Assembly (NCBI RefSeq): GCF_022539505.1
Contig: NC_061510.1
Span: forward strand, 398,332,249-398,396,248
Reading direction: 5' to 3'
DNA length: 64,000 nucleotides
DNA from: Lolium rigidum
Taxonomy: Eukaryota > Streptophyta > Magnoliopsida > Poales > Poaceae
Positions 33,200 through 43,496 of this stretch are shown here, piece after piece; the first letter of the stretch is position 1; each line of letters opens with the position of its first letter. A model generated the notes under the pieces. The model searched no databases, was not told the DNA's origin, and worked only from the letters and a program-made list of their open reading frames with translations. The position numbers and the translations under genes are program-made.

Positions 33200-33620
33200 G
33201 ATATTATCTTGCAAATGGCATATATCCTCCATGAGCCACCTTTGTGAAGACAATATCTCAACCTATGACATCAAGACATCTTATAAGCCATGATGCATGA
33301 GTGGACAAGAAAGAACGTGGAGAGAGCTTTCAGTTTGCATCGGAAGCGCTTTGCCATTGTTCCTGGCCCTGAGTACTACAAATCAAAAGTGCTATGGAAA
33401 ATAATGGCATGTTCCATCATCTTGCATAATATGATCATGGAAGATGAGATGAGCGTGATCATGCCAAATAAGAACATCAAGTACCTCTCCAATGGTGATC
33501 CACTTAAGCCATAGCATGATGGAAACATGATACATAGATTCCTCAAAGCGCATCGACGCATCAAGACCAAGGTTACCCATTATCAGCTGCAATAGGATCT
33601 TGTTGACAAACACTCGTAAA
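33200..33620 (+). pseudogene. PIF/Harbinger transposase C-terminal remnant
   Basis: Begins directly after the LTR fragment with YYLANGIYPP, a stop (TGA), then ATFVKTIS; after a frameshift, HEWTRKNVERAFSLHRKRFA, IVPGPEYYKSKVLWKIMACS and IILHNMIMEDE (about 33297-33447), and finally a QLQ-DLVDK end near 33585-33610. This order is that of the DDE-type nuclease of plant Harbinger elements. The N-terminal part and terminal repeats are missing, and there are several stops. Confidence 0.8.
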
Positions 33621-33761
33621 ACCACACTGCTTCTTAATTGTACATTTACTTCATTTAAACATTCGTGAACCCTACCGTCTATATTTTTTTTGAAGCACAG
33701 AGGATGCCAAACTCCTGATCGTGGAGGATAATTTTCGGAGCTTGAGGAAGTAAGCTACAAA

Positions 33762-34003
33762 TTAATTGATTACTAGCACCTTTAAACAAAATTTTGGAAA
33801 CACATCAGCCACCAGTTTGAACAACACGGGGGGATGTTTAAGACCCTTACCAGCCATAAAACAATTACCGCTAAAGTTATTAATTCCAACACAAAAGGAA
33901 CTTTTCTGCAAAATAGCTTTAATTCTGCCCCTCCAAATCTCACCAAACCTGGATTTAAGCATCTTGTCAAGAAATTCCCAATCAATCTAGCGTAAGCTTT
34001 TTC
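33762..34003 (-). pseudogene. LINE reverse transcriptase fragment
   Basis: On the minus strand the translation reads through WEFLDKMLKSRFGEIW, SSFCVGINNFSGN, FMAGKGLKHPP and LFKLVADVFPK, matching the L1 RT segment between the AYD motif and the RQGDP motif, with small deletions. It lacks YADD and ends. Confidence 0.65.
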
Positions 34004-34059
34004 AGTCTAATTTCATAAAAAAATCTCATTGTTTCGAATTTACAAAACATGCCCCTTCG

Positions 34060-34729
34060 CTAAGTTGTTTTCTCCATATCGGCCTTCGGCTTTACTATGC
34101 GCCTGGCGTACTCCCTGGCCCCGTCCTTGTCCACGACCATGATCACGAAGCTGGCGAGCCCGAGCCGCCGGACCTGCTTAATGCACCGGTCGACGATCGC
34201 CACCGCTTCCTTCACTGTCATGCCGGGGCGGTAGTGCTCATCCATCACCGGCGTGCAGAGGCCCGCCCCGCACCCGGCAGCCCCGTACTTCTCCACCCGG
34301 TGCGGCGGCGCGGTGCCGCCCACGGCGTACATCGTCGGGCCCTCCGACGTGTCGTAGCTAGCGATCATTGCGTTGGCGGATTGAGCGCAGGCGAGCACCG
34401 CCCCCCGTGCGGCGTCAGCGGCCCCGGCGGCGCTGGAAATCTTCTCGGTGCTCACGCTCGCCCTCGTCTCGTCTCGTAACCGCAGGCTGCGAAATAGAAA
34501 CACAATTTGAGTCGAAGTTCCGGATTCTGACATGATTGAGGCCTTGATCGTAGAGCTCGAGCAATTACCAGTCGCCGTGGACGCCGGACACGCCGAGAAG
34601 CAGGTGGGAGCCGAGGCGCGTGACCCTGTCGTGGTCGGGGTTGCTGAACACGTAGCTGCTCCGCTTGGCGGAGGTGCCGGCGGCCACCACCGCGAAGCCA
34701 CCCCCCACCACCCCGAACACGCTGTCCAT
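34060..34729 (-). CDS. PBD: Divergent proteasome beta type-2 subunit, two exons
   Basis: Exon 1 is 34729-34569 and exon 2 is 34486-34060, with GT donor at 34568 and a tttcgcag acceptor at 34487; the split Cys codon keeps the frame and gives 195 residues. The N-terminus MDSVFGVVGGGFAVVAAGTS fits the start of the beta-2 (PBD) family, which keeps no propeptide and is non-catalytic; an ATG six bases upstream would add two residues. Later matches are VEKYGAAGCGAG, MTVKEAVAIVDRCIKQVR and FVIMVVDKDGAREYARR. The segment after GVHGD is shorter and poorly conserved compared with family norms. The subunit would sit in the beta ring of the 20S core. The high divergence, GC-rich codons and reduced gene structure suggest a paralogue rather than the main copy; no disabling change is visible. 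Confidence 0.8.
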
Positions 34730-35469
34730 GATCATGGCGGCGGCGCGTAAGTGTTCCTGTGCGACACGGCCGGTCTCCGTACGTATCACGCAGTGCTCTC
34801 TAGCTAGCTCTGTGTTGAATCCAACTTTCGAAGGTTACATGAGACCAAGCAGGGCGCACGCGAGAGGATGTGTTATAGGCCATCGGGAGATCGACTACTA
34901 ATTGATGTCGGAGTGGCAGACTGAATTTCCGAGAACTAAGCGTACGCCTTGTTCGAGTCCGGCTCTGTTGTCTGCGAACTGGCCTCTCTCAATCTGTTCG
35001 TCCAGGTTTAGTTTGGAAAATGCTAGGAATTGTCTGAAAAGTCCCAGCCTCCTGTTTGTCTGCGTGGCACATGTCAATTTTTACCTCAAATTCAGATATT
35101 GCTTCATTGCAGCCAAATGCTTCAGCTTTTGCTTAATTTTACTGAAGCAAAAAAAAATGGTTCAACTAAAAGTAAAAAGAGACTCACCAGAGACCTTACC
35201 GGAGCACAATATTTCACCGCAGAGACCTCGCCGAAAACTTTGTAGCAAAAGTTTTGTGCTATTGAAGCTAAACCGACGTCGCCGGAGACCTTCTAGCAAC
35301 AATTTTATACTAAAGTACCAAAATAGTATAAAATTTGCAGAAAAACATATATTATCGTAGCATCGTCAAATACTCGCCGACGCACTGCCGACAACATCCC
35401 TACTCCAGCTAGCAGCACCGCCACTTGTTTCTTACAACACGAGCACTAACGGCTAGCGGTATTGGTGAG
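34730..35469. other. Region upstream of the proteasome-like gene, no gene seen
   Basis: Contains the presumed promoter on the minus strand. From about 35150 it becomes repetitive, with gccggagacctt-like and gtagcaaaagttttg-like phrases that probably belong to the same unclassified repeat as the tract at 35470-35605. Confidence 0.4.
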
Positions 35470-35605
35470 AATTTGCAGCACACCCGCTGACCTTTTGCAG
35501 CACCACTGCTAACATTTTGTAGCTCCGCCGCCTAACATTTGCAGCATCGCCGCTATTTCTTTGCAGCTCCACGTGGCAGCTTTTGCAGCTCCGTCCGCCT
35601 GCGCC
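35470..35605. repeat. Degenerate tandem repeat, about 23-bp unit, six copies
   Basis: Successive units begin tttgcagcac, tttgcagcac, tttgtagctc, tttgcagcat, tttgcagctc and tttgcagctc, spaced 21-26 bp, each followed by a GCC-rich half. The tract looks like part of a larger DNA-transposon-like repeat that continues with GC-rich sequence to about 36150. Confidence 0.65.
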
Positions 35606-36222
35606 TAGCCGGTGGAAGAGGATGCATGGATGAGAAGGGATGCTGAGTTGGACGGCGTCAGTTAACTGGTGTGCGCCTGGGAGGTGCATGGATAGCTGAT
35701 TTTCCATGAGCATCAGCGTGGAAAGGAGGGGCCGGGTTGTTGCCGCTCTCGTGGAGAGAGAAGGAGAGAAGAAATCGATGCGGGGCAGCGGGAGTAACAT
35801 GGTGGACCACCGGATTGGTGGTGGACCTCACGATGGAGGATGGCGGTGGCCCCCTCGAGGCACGGGAGGCGTGGTAGTGCTCGATGACGAGCCCATCGGG
35901 GCACAAAGCGACGCGGTGGAGGTCGGTGACGGTGCCCCCGGGTACAGAGCGGTGGGTTGGAGATCAGCGGAGGTGGCCCCGAGGCACATGCCGGCACTGT
36001 GCAGGTCGGCGGCGCCCCCCAACAACGTGTGGCTCATAGAGGCGATGGTCCATGGCGACGGGAGCGACGCTGCGTGGGGAACTGGAGGCGTGGTGTTTTC
36101 TACTATCAGAGGAGGAAGCTGATGTTGCATTTCTCATTCACAAGATAAGAACGTGGGCGGCCCCATATAACGCATGTCACGCGGCGAGCCTAGGACAATT
36201 AGATACATCCAATGGTGGATGA
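35606..36222. other. GC-rich unclassified repeat, no gene called
   Basis: Open frames such as 35706-36122 (+) are Gly/Arg-rich, overlap frames on the other strand, and show no domain. The composition resembles gene-fragment-bearing DNA transposons, but no terminal repeats were identified. Confidence 0.35.
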
Positions 36223-36430
36223 CACCGGTAGAAAACGGACCTTTTGTCTCGGTTCTGGAGGGGCTTTAGTCCCGGTTGCCCAACCAGAACTGCCAAATCG
36301 GGACTAAAGCCCCCTCCCGCCCCTTTAGTCCCGGTTGAGTTACAAACCGGAATTAAAGGCCTTCCACGTGGCCGCGGCGGAATGCTCGGGCTGGGGACCT
36401 ACCAACCGGGACTAAAGTATGCACCAAGGT
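36223..36430. mobile_element. Degraded CACTA terminal region
   Basis: Starts caccggtagaaaacgg, close to a CACTA terminus with two changes, followed by several inverted and direct copies of ttagtcccggtt / gggactaaag (about 36265-36420), the subterminal pattern of a widespread grass CACTA group. The opposite end was not found. Confidence 0.6.
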
Positions 36431-36889
36431 TTAGGGTTCTAGCCCCTATATTTTTTTGTTTTCCATTTTCATTCAATTATTTTTCATTCATACATATTCT
36501 ACGCCAATATATATATTGTACACGTTGATGCAGGTATAGTATAATGTCTCTTACGATCGAGTATACATATATATGCAATTTGGCATAGTTTCTATCAAAT
36601 TACATGGAGGTATTAGCGGCAATGGAATTCTCCGGCTGGATGTATGACTTCCGCAAGCAAAAATCCCGCGAATTTATCTTGAATTGCTTGTACGCGGTCC
36701 TTTGGTAGGAGCTGGGCCGTAGCTTATAAGCCTTTAAAAGAAGGAGATCAATATGAATATATGATTTCTGTGAATATATATAAAACCATCATAAAATAAA
36801 CTATGAATGAAAATCAACACAATTGATGGTAATAAAAGAATATTATGAATATTGTTAAAGTACTTCAAGAAAATCCTATATGCGTCGCT

Positions 36890-37860
36890 CACTGGTAATC
36901 TTGCGGGTGTACTCAAACATCGAATGCACATAACTTTGACCCCTCTGCCTCAACCACTTTGCGAGAATAAAATTAAATCAAGTATTAGTCAAGCATGATA
37001 ATTGATGAGTTAATTTTTAGAGTGTTTTTATACCGTTATTTCATATAGATATCTGTGAGTAGTAATAGGATTTTTGTATTTTGCTGCGCTTCTGAGCCCC
37101 TTTTATGCTTGTCTACGCAGAATCCAAAATATTAAGGCAATGATGAAATATCGATAAAAACTATCATTTTATGATATTATTCACATGATAAAAGTCATCT
37201 AAGCACTTAACCATGCGCATGGGTGAAAGGGAAATGCGAGGAGAAGTTCCAGTGAGTTTAGCGGGCATCGGTACGAGCAAACCCGCTTGTACTGTCCGCC
37301 CGTACGACGTGCCAAGAGCACCGCCTCATCAAGTACTTCATCTCGCGCAGATGGCAGAGATATATGAAAGAGACAGCTTCGGGAAACACAGAAACACCAC
37401 CTCTGGAATAGATCTGAAGAAGGAACCTTGGAGAGGACATCATCCGCGCTGCTAGAAAACACCACATTCGAAATAGCTTCTCGTGGTTCGATACTCTTAT
37501 TCCGATACTTTTATTTCGAAACTAGCTAAAATTGATATGTGTACTTGCAGTCATCAATAATGGTATTAAAACTAGAATTAAAGAGATGTGTGGACCTACA
37601 ACTATTTACTTTCTGCTTTATAAAAAGCAGCTCCGATTTCCATTCACCACGAACCTTCTTGGTGAACTTTTTCCAAACCCTGCAATAATGCTAAGAAAAT
37701 GAGAAAATGAACGAAAGAGGATAATGTAGTGCGATAATGATTGAAATTACCTCTGAAGGATATCCTCTATGCTCTTGTACAACTCCGGGTCTTTGTCTAA
37801 TGGGATCATGATATCAACTTTTCCAACATCAACTTGGATGCCTAGCAGAATTCAATGAAA
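36890..37860 (-). pseudogene. Exon remnants of a CACTA-associated gene
   Basis: On the minus strand, separate short open segments bounded by plausible splice sites can be read: IQVDVGKVDIMIPLDKDPEL and YKSIEDIL (37860-37745), VWKKFTKKVRGEWKSELLF (about 37685-37615), a segment with FIYLCHLREMKYLMRRCSW (about 37400-37280), and AKWLRQRGQSYVHSMFEYTR (about 36965-36900). They fit sequence I associate with the gene carried by the gggactaaag CACTA group. No continuous coding region remains. The function of that second gene is not known to me. Confidence 0.45.
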
Positions 37861-38349
37861 GCTGCGCACATTTGTTTATATACGCAGGCATGCATAACTC
37901 ATCAATTACACTAAACATTGATTAAGAAAAATATAATGCGTACAAGGCAAGTAACACTTATGAAAAGTTGTAAGGAGATAGTTTTTCCAAACATTCATTT
38001 TATTTAACTAAAAATCTTAGCAAGTTTTTCTCTGTGTCCTTTCCGCGATTTTCTACCGTAAGGCAATGATTATTATATAATGATTATTATATGGGTCAAG
38101 GAACTTAATATCATAGATTCTTCGTCTTTTGCATTTTTTAATCTTCATTCTGCATAAATAGCGTATAACAAATATAATAAAGATAATTACACGTAATGAA
38201 CGAGCTAAGCTAGAGACGTAATAAATCACTTAGCGCCCGCAGAATATCCAGAAGATACAACAGACAAAACTCCACGCGCTCTCCGTTAGCGTTAGATGTA
38301 CCACCGAAGCAAGGATAGAACGAGAAATACCTTATTCTGATTACATGAT

Positions 38350-38404
38350 GTAGTTCTCCTCTCATCATCCTAAAAGTGTAGTTGTCCTCTCATCATCCTA
38401 AAAG
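38350..38404. repeat. 28-bp tandem duplication
   Basis: The unit gtagttctcctctcatcatc plus cctaaaagt-like remainder is present twice in a row (38350-38377, 38378-38404) with one internal mismatch. Confidence 0.8.
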
Positions 38405-38666
38405 AACCACTAAAAAAACAACCTAAAAACAAAAACTCTCCGCCGATAAAAAATCATGGTCCACCACACCTTCAAAGCTACAACGAAGCGGATGGAGCGG
38501 ACCGGCAACGTTGTCAACGAGGAGACATAACCCTAGATGGGCCTAGGGTTCTGGCCGCCACCTCACCTGATTGCCTCTTCTGTTCACGCTCCGGTTCGTC
38601 GCCCATCGCCATTGAACTAATGGTAAATAGTAACTATCAAACGGGAGCGGTGTTTTGGAACATGGG
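38405..38666. other. Spacer, nothing recognised
   Basis: Includes the phrase aaccctagatgggcctagggttctgg (part only), an inverted ccctag/ctaggg pair near 38530-38550. No coding region supported. Confidence 0.35.
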
Positions 38667-39010
38667 AGCATATGCTCCCTCTATTTTAAAATTCATCTTA
38701 CATATATTTTGAATTTCAAAAAAACCGAAACGAAAAATTCGCACGTACATATTCACGTGCTACACGCTCACAAAGTTGTTTCATAAAAAATGGACTTGTA
38801 ATGTAACGTGTGTAAAAAAGATAAAACTCAGTGCTAAAAATAATGTTGTTTACAAGATAAATTTTCTGTTTTTTACATAGACCACAAAAAATATATATTT
38901 TTCGTGAAACTTGACAAATGCACATATATTATGGAGATGTACATGTAAAAATTTTTGTTAAAATTTTTCGACAACTCGAAATATAAGTTTTTGATATAGG
39001 GAGCATACGC
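38667..39010. repeat. MITE with palindromic end, downstream of Globulin-3
   Basis: The left end carries the perfect 16-bp palindrome gggagcatatgctccc. The right end, read on the other strand, is gcgtatgctccctatatc, inverted to the left end's atatgctccctctatttt. The interior is A/T-rich. It lies about 260 bp beyond the Globulin-3 stop codon and resembles the element in the LTPG intron. Confidence 0.6.
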
Positions 39011-39049
39011 AACCGAGAGCCGAATTGAATTTCCGCTGTCAAACTAACT

Positions 39050-39055
39050 TTTATT
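39050..39055 (-). terminator. Candidate poly(A) signal of Globulin-3
   Basis: An aataaa on the minus strand, about 220 nt past the stop codon, is the nearest canonical signal. Confidence 0.4.
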
Positions 39056-39271
39056 TCACGAAAGAACTCACGTAGATGCATACATAACCGTGTACAAACC
39101 TGCTCATACATACAGTACGTACATAGCATCTCCTCTGCTCTGCTGCACGCACCTAGCAACGGGCGTGTACGTGCCAGCTGCTACTTATTTCCGTCACATG
39201 TACACACGCTGAGACGCACGCGGCTACACGTCAAACCGGGCTGCTCAAGATCGTCGCGCGAGCGCGATCAC

Positions 39272-40973
39272 TCACATGTCGGAGACGCCGCCGCCGTGCT
39301 GGTGCTGCTGTTGCGGGCCGCGGAGGAACACGGACTCCGTCTGTGCGCCGATGACCCTGTCCGCCGCCTCCCTCCCCTGTTCGCCGAACAGGATCGTCTT
39401 GGCCGGTGCGTCCAGCTGCTTCAGCAGGCTGTTCCCGCCCGTCAGGAACACCTCCTCGTCGTTGCTGGAGCCCACGCCGAAGCAGATCACGGCCAGGTTC
39501 CCCTCGTTCCCGGCCACGAACGTCGCCGGGTGGCCGGCCGGGAGCACGATCACCGACCCCTCCTTGATCTGGGCCCTCACCTGCCTATAGCCTCTCGATT
39601 TCTTCTGCTCCTGCTCCTGCTCCTCCTCCTCCTCTCTGCCGTGCTCACTGCGCTCCCGGCGCTCCGACCGGCCGCTGGAGTCGGTCTTGTGCGGGCATGC
39701 CATCTCGAAGTAGCCGCTCCCCTCCACGACCACGGCGATCTTGGTCGCGCGGGTGGTGTATCTCGGCGCCAACATCGACCCCTGCACGCACGTACGGTGT
39801 ACTATCATGATTCCGATCGAGTTCATGAAGTCCTGCATGACTAATAAGCTGTGCTGTTTGCATGCTTACGCGGGTGATGTTGGCGATGCCGACTTCCATG
39901 TCGAGGTCGCGGAGGTGGCGGCACTCGTCGCCGGTGATCATGTGCATCCTGCCGTGCTTGTTCGAGTAGAGGGGCTTCTGGGAGGGGAGGCTCCTCGGCT
40001 TGATCTCCTCCTCCTTGGAAGAACCTGAGCCGCCGCCGCCGCGTCCTCCCCTGGAGCACGACCTGCTCAGCTCCCGGATCTGCTCCTCCGACGCCTGCCA
40101 TATCTCCCCCTTGCTCTGCCCTCGCATGCTCTCCAACTCCTCCCGCCGACTCTGTTTTAGTACACAACAATAAAATACGTGCAAAATCATTCGGTTGCAT
40201 ATAAGCAAGAAACTATGCGTATAGTAATCATCGTGTGAAGATGAAGCGTGCGTACGTTGAATGCCGCCTGGAGAACCTCGTCGCTGAAGGCTCTGAAGAA
40301 TGACTCCATGCCCTGGCCTCCAATCGGGAAGAACTCCTGCATATTCACCATACCTCATGATTATCACTATGAATCATATGACTGAACGAAACGGATCGAG
40401 CGCGTCGTCATCGTCGTCGTCGTCGCCGCTTACCTCGAAGCGGCCGGGCGTGGCGACGGGGTTGAGGAGCATGACGACGCGGAACCACCTGGACCGGTGG
40501 GTGTTGGCGGAGTACACGATGGATCCCGCCGGGATTACCATCACGTCGCCCTCCCTCACGCAGAACGACTCCCGCCTCCCATTCCTCAGCACCACCAGCA
40601 CGCCCTCGCCTTCCTTCACGTAGAAGATCTCGTCGGCGTCGTAGTGGCTGGGCTGCAGGAACGCGCGCGGCGCTGCGTCCAGGCACGCCACGCGGTAGTC
40701 GCCGACGGAGCCGCGCAGGAGCTCGTCGTCGAACCGCTCCAGCACCTTGAAGTGGCCGTGGCGCGTGCGCGCCCATTCACGGAAGCTCTCCTCCCCGAAG
40801 TGGTACGGCCGGCCACCCTCGCTGGAGGATTGCCCTTTTCCCCATTCCTCACGTCCTCCTTCTTCTCCCCTTCTCCATCCTACCTCTTCCCTCGACGCGA
40901 ACGAGAGGGAGAGGCAGAGGGAGAGGACGAGGGCTAGCGCTAGCAATGGCGATGTTGCTACTGATGTCTTCAT
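39272..40973 (-). CDS. Glo-3: Globulin-3-type 7S (vicilin) seed storage protein, four exons
   Basis: Exons 40973-40434, 40336-40256, 40151-39870 and 39781-39272 (all phase 0, GT-AG) give 470 residues. A signal peptide (about residues 1-27, MKTSVATSPLLALALVLSLC and on) directs it to the secretory path and storage vacuole. An acidic/Gly linker follows, then cupin 1 (GRPYHFGEESF, FLQPSHYDADEIFYVKEGEG, VMVIPAGSIVYSANTH) and a linker (SRREELESM, QIRELSRSCSRGG). Cupin 2 follows (LANITRGSMLAPRYTTRATK, GSGYFEMACPH, SVIVLPAGHPATFVA, NDEEVFLTGGNS), with a Glu-rich insertion in its loop and the end GGVSDM. The two-cupin plan and these phrases match cereal Globulin-3. The protein would assemble as trimers in embryo and aleurone protein bodies. 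The frame is intact with normal splice sites. Storage globulins of this class include seed allergens; that property was not assessed here. Confidence 0.94.
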
Positions 40974-41015
40974 TGTGATCGATGTTGGTGATCTCCAGGA
41001 GAGTGAGTGATGCAA

Positions 41016-41023
41016 ATATATAG
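41016..41023 (-). promoter_or_regulatory. TATA box of Globulin-3
   Basis: ctatatat on the minus strand lies 43 bp upstream of the ATG at 40973, implying a very short leader. Confidence 0.7.
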
Positions 41024-41108
41024 TGCGTGGCGATGAGTACGTGGAGCCATGCGCGCGGCCATGTGGAGGTCGGCGAACGTACGTGGCAAGAGCATGCAGA
41101 AGAGGCGC

Positions 41109-41116
41109 CATGCATG
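41109..41116 (-). promoter_or_regulatory. RY (CATGCATG) seed element, proximal
   Basis: The palindrome catgcatg is about 136 bp upstream of the Globulin-3 ATG. It is the classical RY box of seed storage promoters, bound by B3 factors such as ABI3/VP1 and FUS3. Confidence 0.7.
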
Positions 41117-41344
41117 CGATGCAAGATAGCTGGCCTGCAACGAAGGGGACGACGCTGATTGAGATAGAAACAAACTGAGAAGCGACATTACAGATTAGCT
41201 AGACGCGGTAGCTCGGCGACGAACTTTTGCGTCGGCGGAAGATATCCTCCAAGGCTCCAAAGCTCAACTACTACCTCGGCGAGAGCCTTATCGTCGTTAT
41301 CGATCAGCTATGGTTTATGCAGCTACCTAGCTTGTCACTAGATG

Positions 41345-41364
41345 CATGCATGCGTTCATGCATG
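41345..41364 (-). promoter_or_regulatory. Paired RY (CATGCATG) elements, distal
   Basis: Two further exact catgcatg boxes at 41345-41352 and 41357-41364, 12 bp apart (start to start), about 372-391 bp upstream of the ATG. Three boxes within 400 bp support seed-specific control. Confidence 0.6.
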
Positions 41365-41612
41365 GATGACACGGAAGTACAAGGTCCGGTCCGATCCTAT
41401 CCACTCGCAAGAAACATTGTAGCTCGATCAAGTGCACACTGCTAAACACACTTTGCGGGGAAATGGAAACCTGCACTCAGTGAGGATAGAATCAAAATTT
41501 ATGTGTGGTGAAATATATGAATTTAGGTATGAGCTAGAGAAGGCTTTTCAGATAGCTAGCTCCGCCACTTTCCTACAGTTACATCATCCACGGCAAATTC
41601 AGTATACCACTA

Positions 41613-41863
41613 CTCCCTCCATTTTTAATTAATCAAAGTCCTACCTTTGTTCTAAGTCAAACTCTTATAAGTTTGATCAAGTCTAAAACAAATTTAACCT
41701 CTATAAGAGTGTAACATTAAATTAGTTTAACTGGATTCATCATATAATATACTTTCCTGATAATTTTTCTTAGATATCAGCAAAAAAAATCAAGTTGGTA
41801 AAATTTCGAATGCTTGATGCAGAACAAGCCTAGTATTTCAACTAATTTAGAATGAACAGAGAG
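41613..41863. repeat. Stowaway MITE, 251 bp
   Basis: Left end ctccctccatttttaatt, right end (opposite strand) ctctctgttcattctaaatt, flanked by TA at 41611-41612 and 41864-41865. The usual Stowaway core phrases (gtcaaactcttataagtttg) are present. Confidence 0.78.
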
Positions 41864-42074
41864 TAATGAATCTTTTCGTATAAAAGAATGCAATGAATTC
41901 ATAGGCATGCCAACGTAGATTTGATTAACTAAATATGCCTACTTGCGATCGACCTATACTTGTATATTCGTCATAGCGGTCATTCATCTTCTAAAAGTAG
42001 TTGATTTTCTTAATTCTCGGTCTTCTTCTGGGAATTTGTTGGTATTCATTTAACTGTTGTTCCTATGTTGAGAT
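41864..42074. other. Short spacer, nothing recognised
   Basis: AT-rich, without coding potential; it contains the target sequence of the following LINE. Confidence 0.4.
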
Positions 42075-42085
42075 TTGATGTTAAG

Positions 42086-43485
42086 GAAGCCATGCATTAT
42101 ATTCTTTGTCGTGGTAAGGGACTCGAAACTGCCTCCCGGGTCGCCTCACTCGGGCGACTCTGGAGGCCTCCCAAACCCTAGCCCAACCACCTTCCCACCA
42201 ACACTTCCCTGGCCGCCACCGACGCCGGTGATGGTGGCGGCGCCTGGCCGTCAAAGGCGGAGGGCGTTGGGGCACACTCCTGTGGCGTGTCTGCGAGCGG
42301 CGAGGCGTCGCTGGACGGCTTGTGCGTGATGGCGGAGGCCGTGGAGCTGGCGCGGCGGCGGCCGTCGAGCTGGCAAGGCGGCTGTGCTGTGAGGGCTAGG
42401 AGCTACGGAGGCGAAGCGCGGGCGCCACGCGGTGTGGCGGCGGATGGCCAGCGCGTGCCAGATCTGGGCTGAGGCGGGCTCGGTCTGGGCCGATGCCTCC
42501 TCGCGTCTATTTGCGACTTTTCCTGCGATGGATGTGTGCCGTTGCGATTCTACTCAGCGTCGCTGTTCAGGTCGCCGTGGTGGCCGTCCTCAGGTGTCGA
42601 TGGTGGATGGAGCTGTTGCTCCAGTGGCGGCAGTGTGCCTTCTTCGCCCCTATCTGATCATCTCGATCTCGGTTCGGGCGAGCTATGGCCGCTGCGATGG
42701 TGGTCAACAATCGCCTTCACCGGTGTTTCTCTATCTACCGCGGTGGTCGTCCAAGTTTACAACATGTACTATACGTGCTCTTCCGTGTCTTGCCGGGGAA
42801 ACAGTCTCTGGCCAGGGTGAAAATCTTTGCTCGGAGTCTTCCGATGCTGACTGCGGTGACGCCTGCGGGTGCCACTTCCTTCTTGGAGGCATGGTCAATG
42901 GCCTGATTGTTTCTTCCCCTCGGCCAGGGGGAACCCTAAGTCTGGTTTACCAGACTCGACGGCGGCGGCATGACACGTCGTCCCCTTCTTGGAGGCGCTG
43001 CCTAGGCTGTGAGGGGTGTCCCATTGTGGCTTGCAGAGATGGTGGTCTCACCGGTCTCCGGCGAGACTGGGTAGTGATGTTTTGCTTGTGTTGGCCTCTA
43101 CTCAAGGTGTAGGGCTCGGGAGCTCTATGTAAGCCATCGTCAACGTCGTCTGGCTGACTTTTATCCTACTTTGGCTAGACCCTGCCATCCACTCTCCGTC
43201 GCCAACTCCCTCTAGGCGCTTGGGTTCTGGTACGTTGGTCCGGGTAGCGTCGGTGTTTTAGTTGTTCTTTTGTGGTGTTTTGCTTTGGTCATGACGCGGT
43301 CTTGGGGTTAGTGCTCTGTCTCCTCGCATTTCTTATCTTGAGGGTGGGCAAGGTGATCTTGTAGTCGTGTTGGAGGAGTGTGTTGTACGCCGCAAGGTAT
43401 GTGTGGTGTGTTGTAGCCATTCTTTGGCTTTCTCCTTAAGCTTAATGCAATGACGTGCAGATTCTGCTGTGGGTTCTCGAAAAAA
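42086..43485 (+). mobile_element. Non-autonomous LINE-type retroelement, 1.40 kb, with 11-bp TSD
   Basis: Flanked by ttgatgttaag at 42075-42085 and 43486-43496. The 5' part contains cccaaaccctagcc and GC-rich sequence; the phrase agggtgaaaatc and repeated ttcttggaggc occur in the middle; the 3' end gcttaatgcaatgacgtgca, then gggttctcgaaaaaa, is a typical grass L1 tail. No RT or endonuclease. Its length and plan nearly equal those of the minus-strand element at 3974-5361. The open frame 42432-43112 has no domain and is not called as a gene. Confidence 0.8.
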
Positions 43486-43496
43486 TTGATGTTAAG

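Noticed and set aside
39296..39844. 182-codon + frame opposite Globulin-3 exon 4
   Set aside because: Antisense shadow of a GC-rich coding exon whose minus-strand identity is clear.
42432..43112. 226-codon + frame
   Set aside because: It lies within a LINE-type element with TSD, has no start context or domain, and overlaps other frames.
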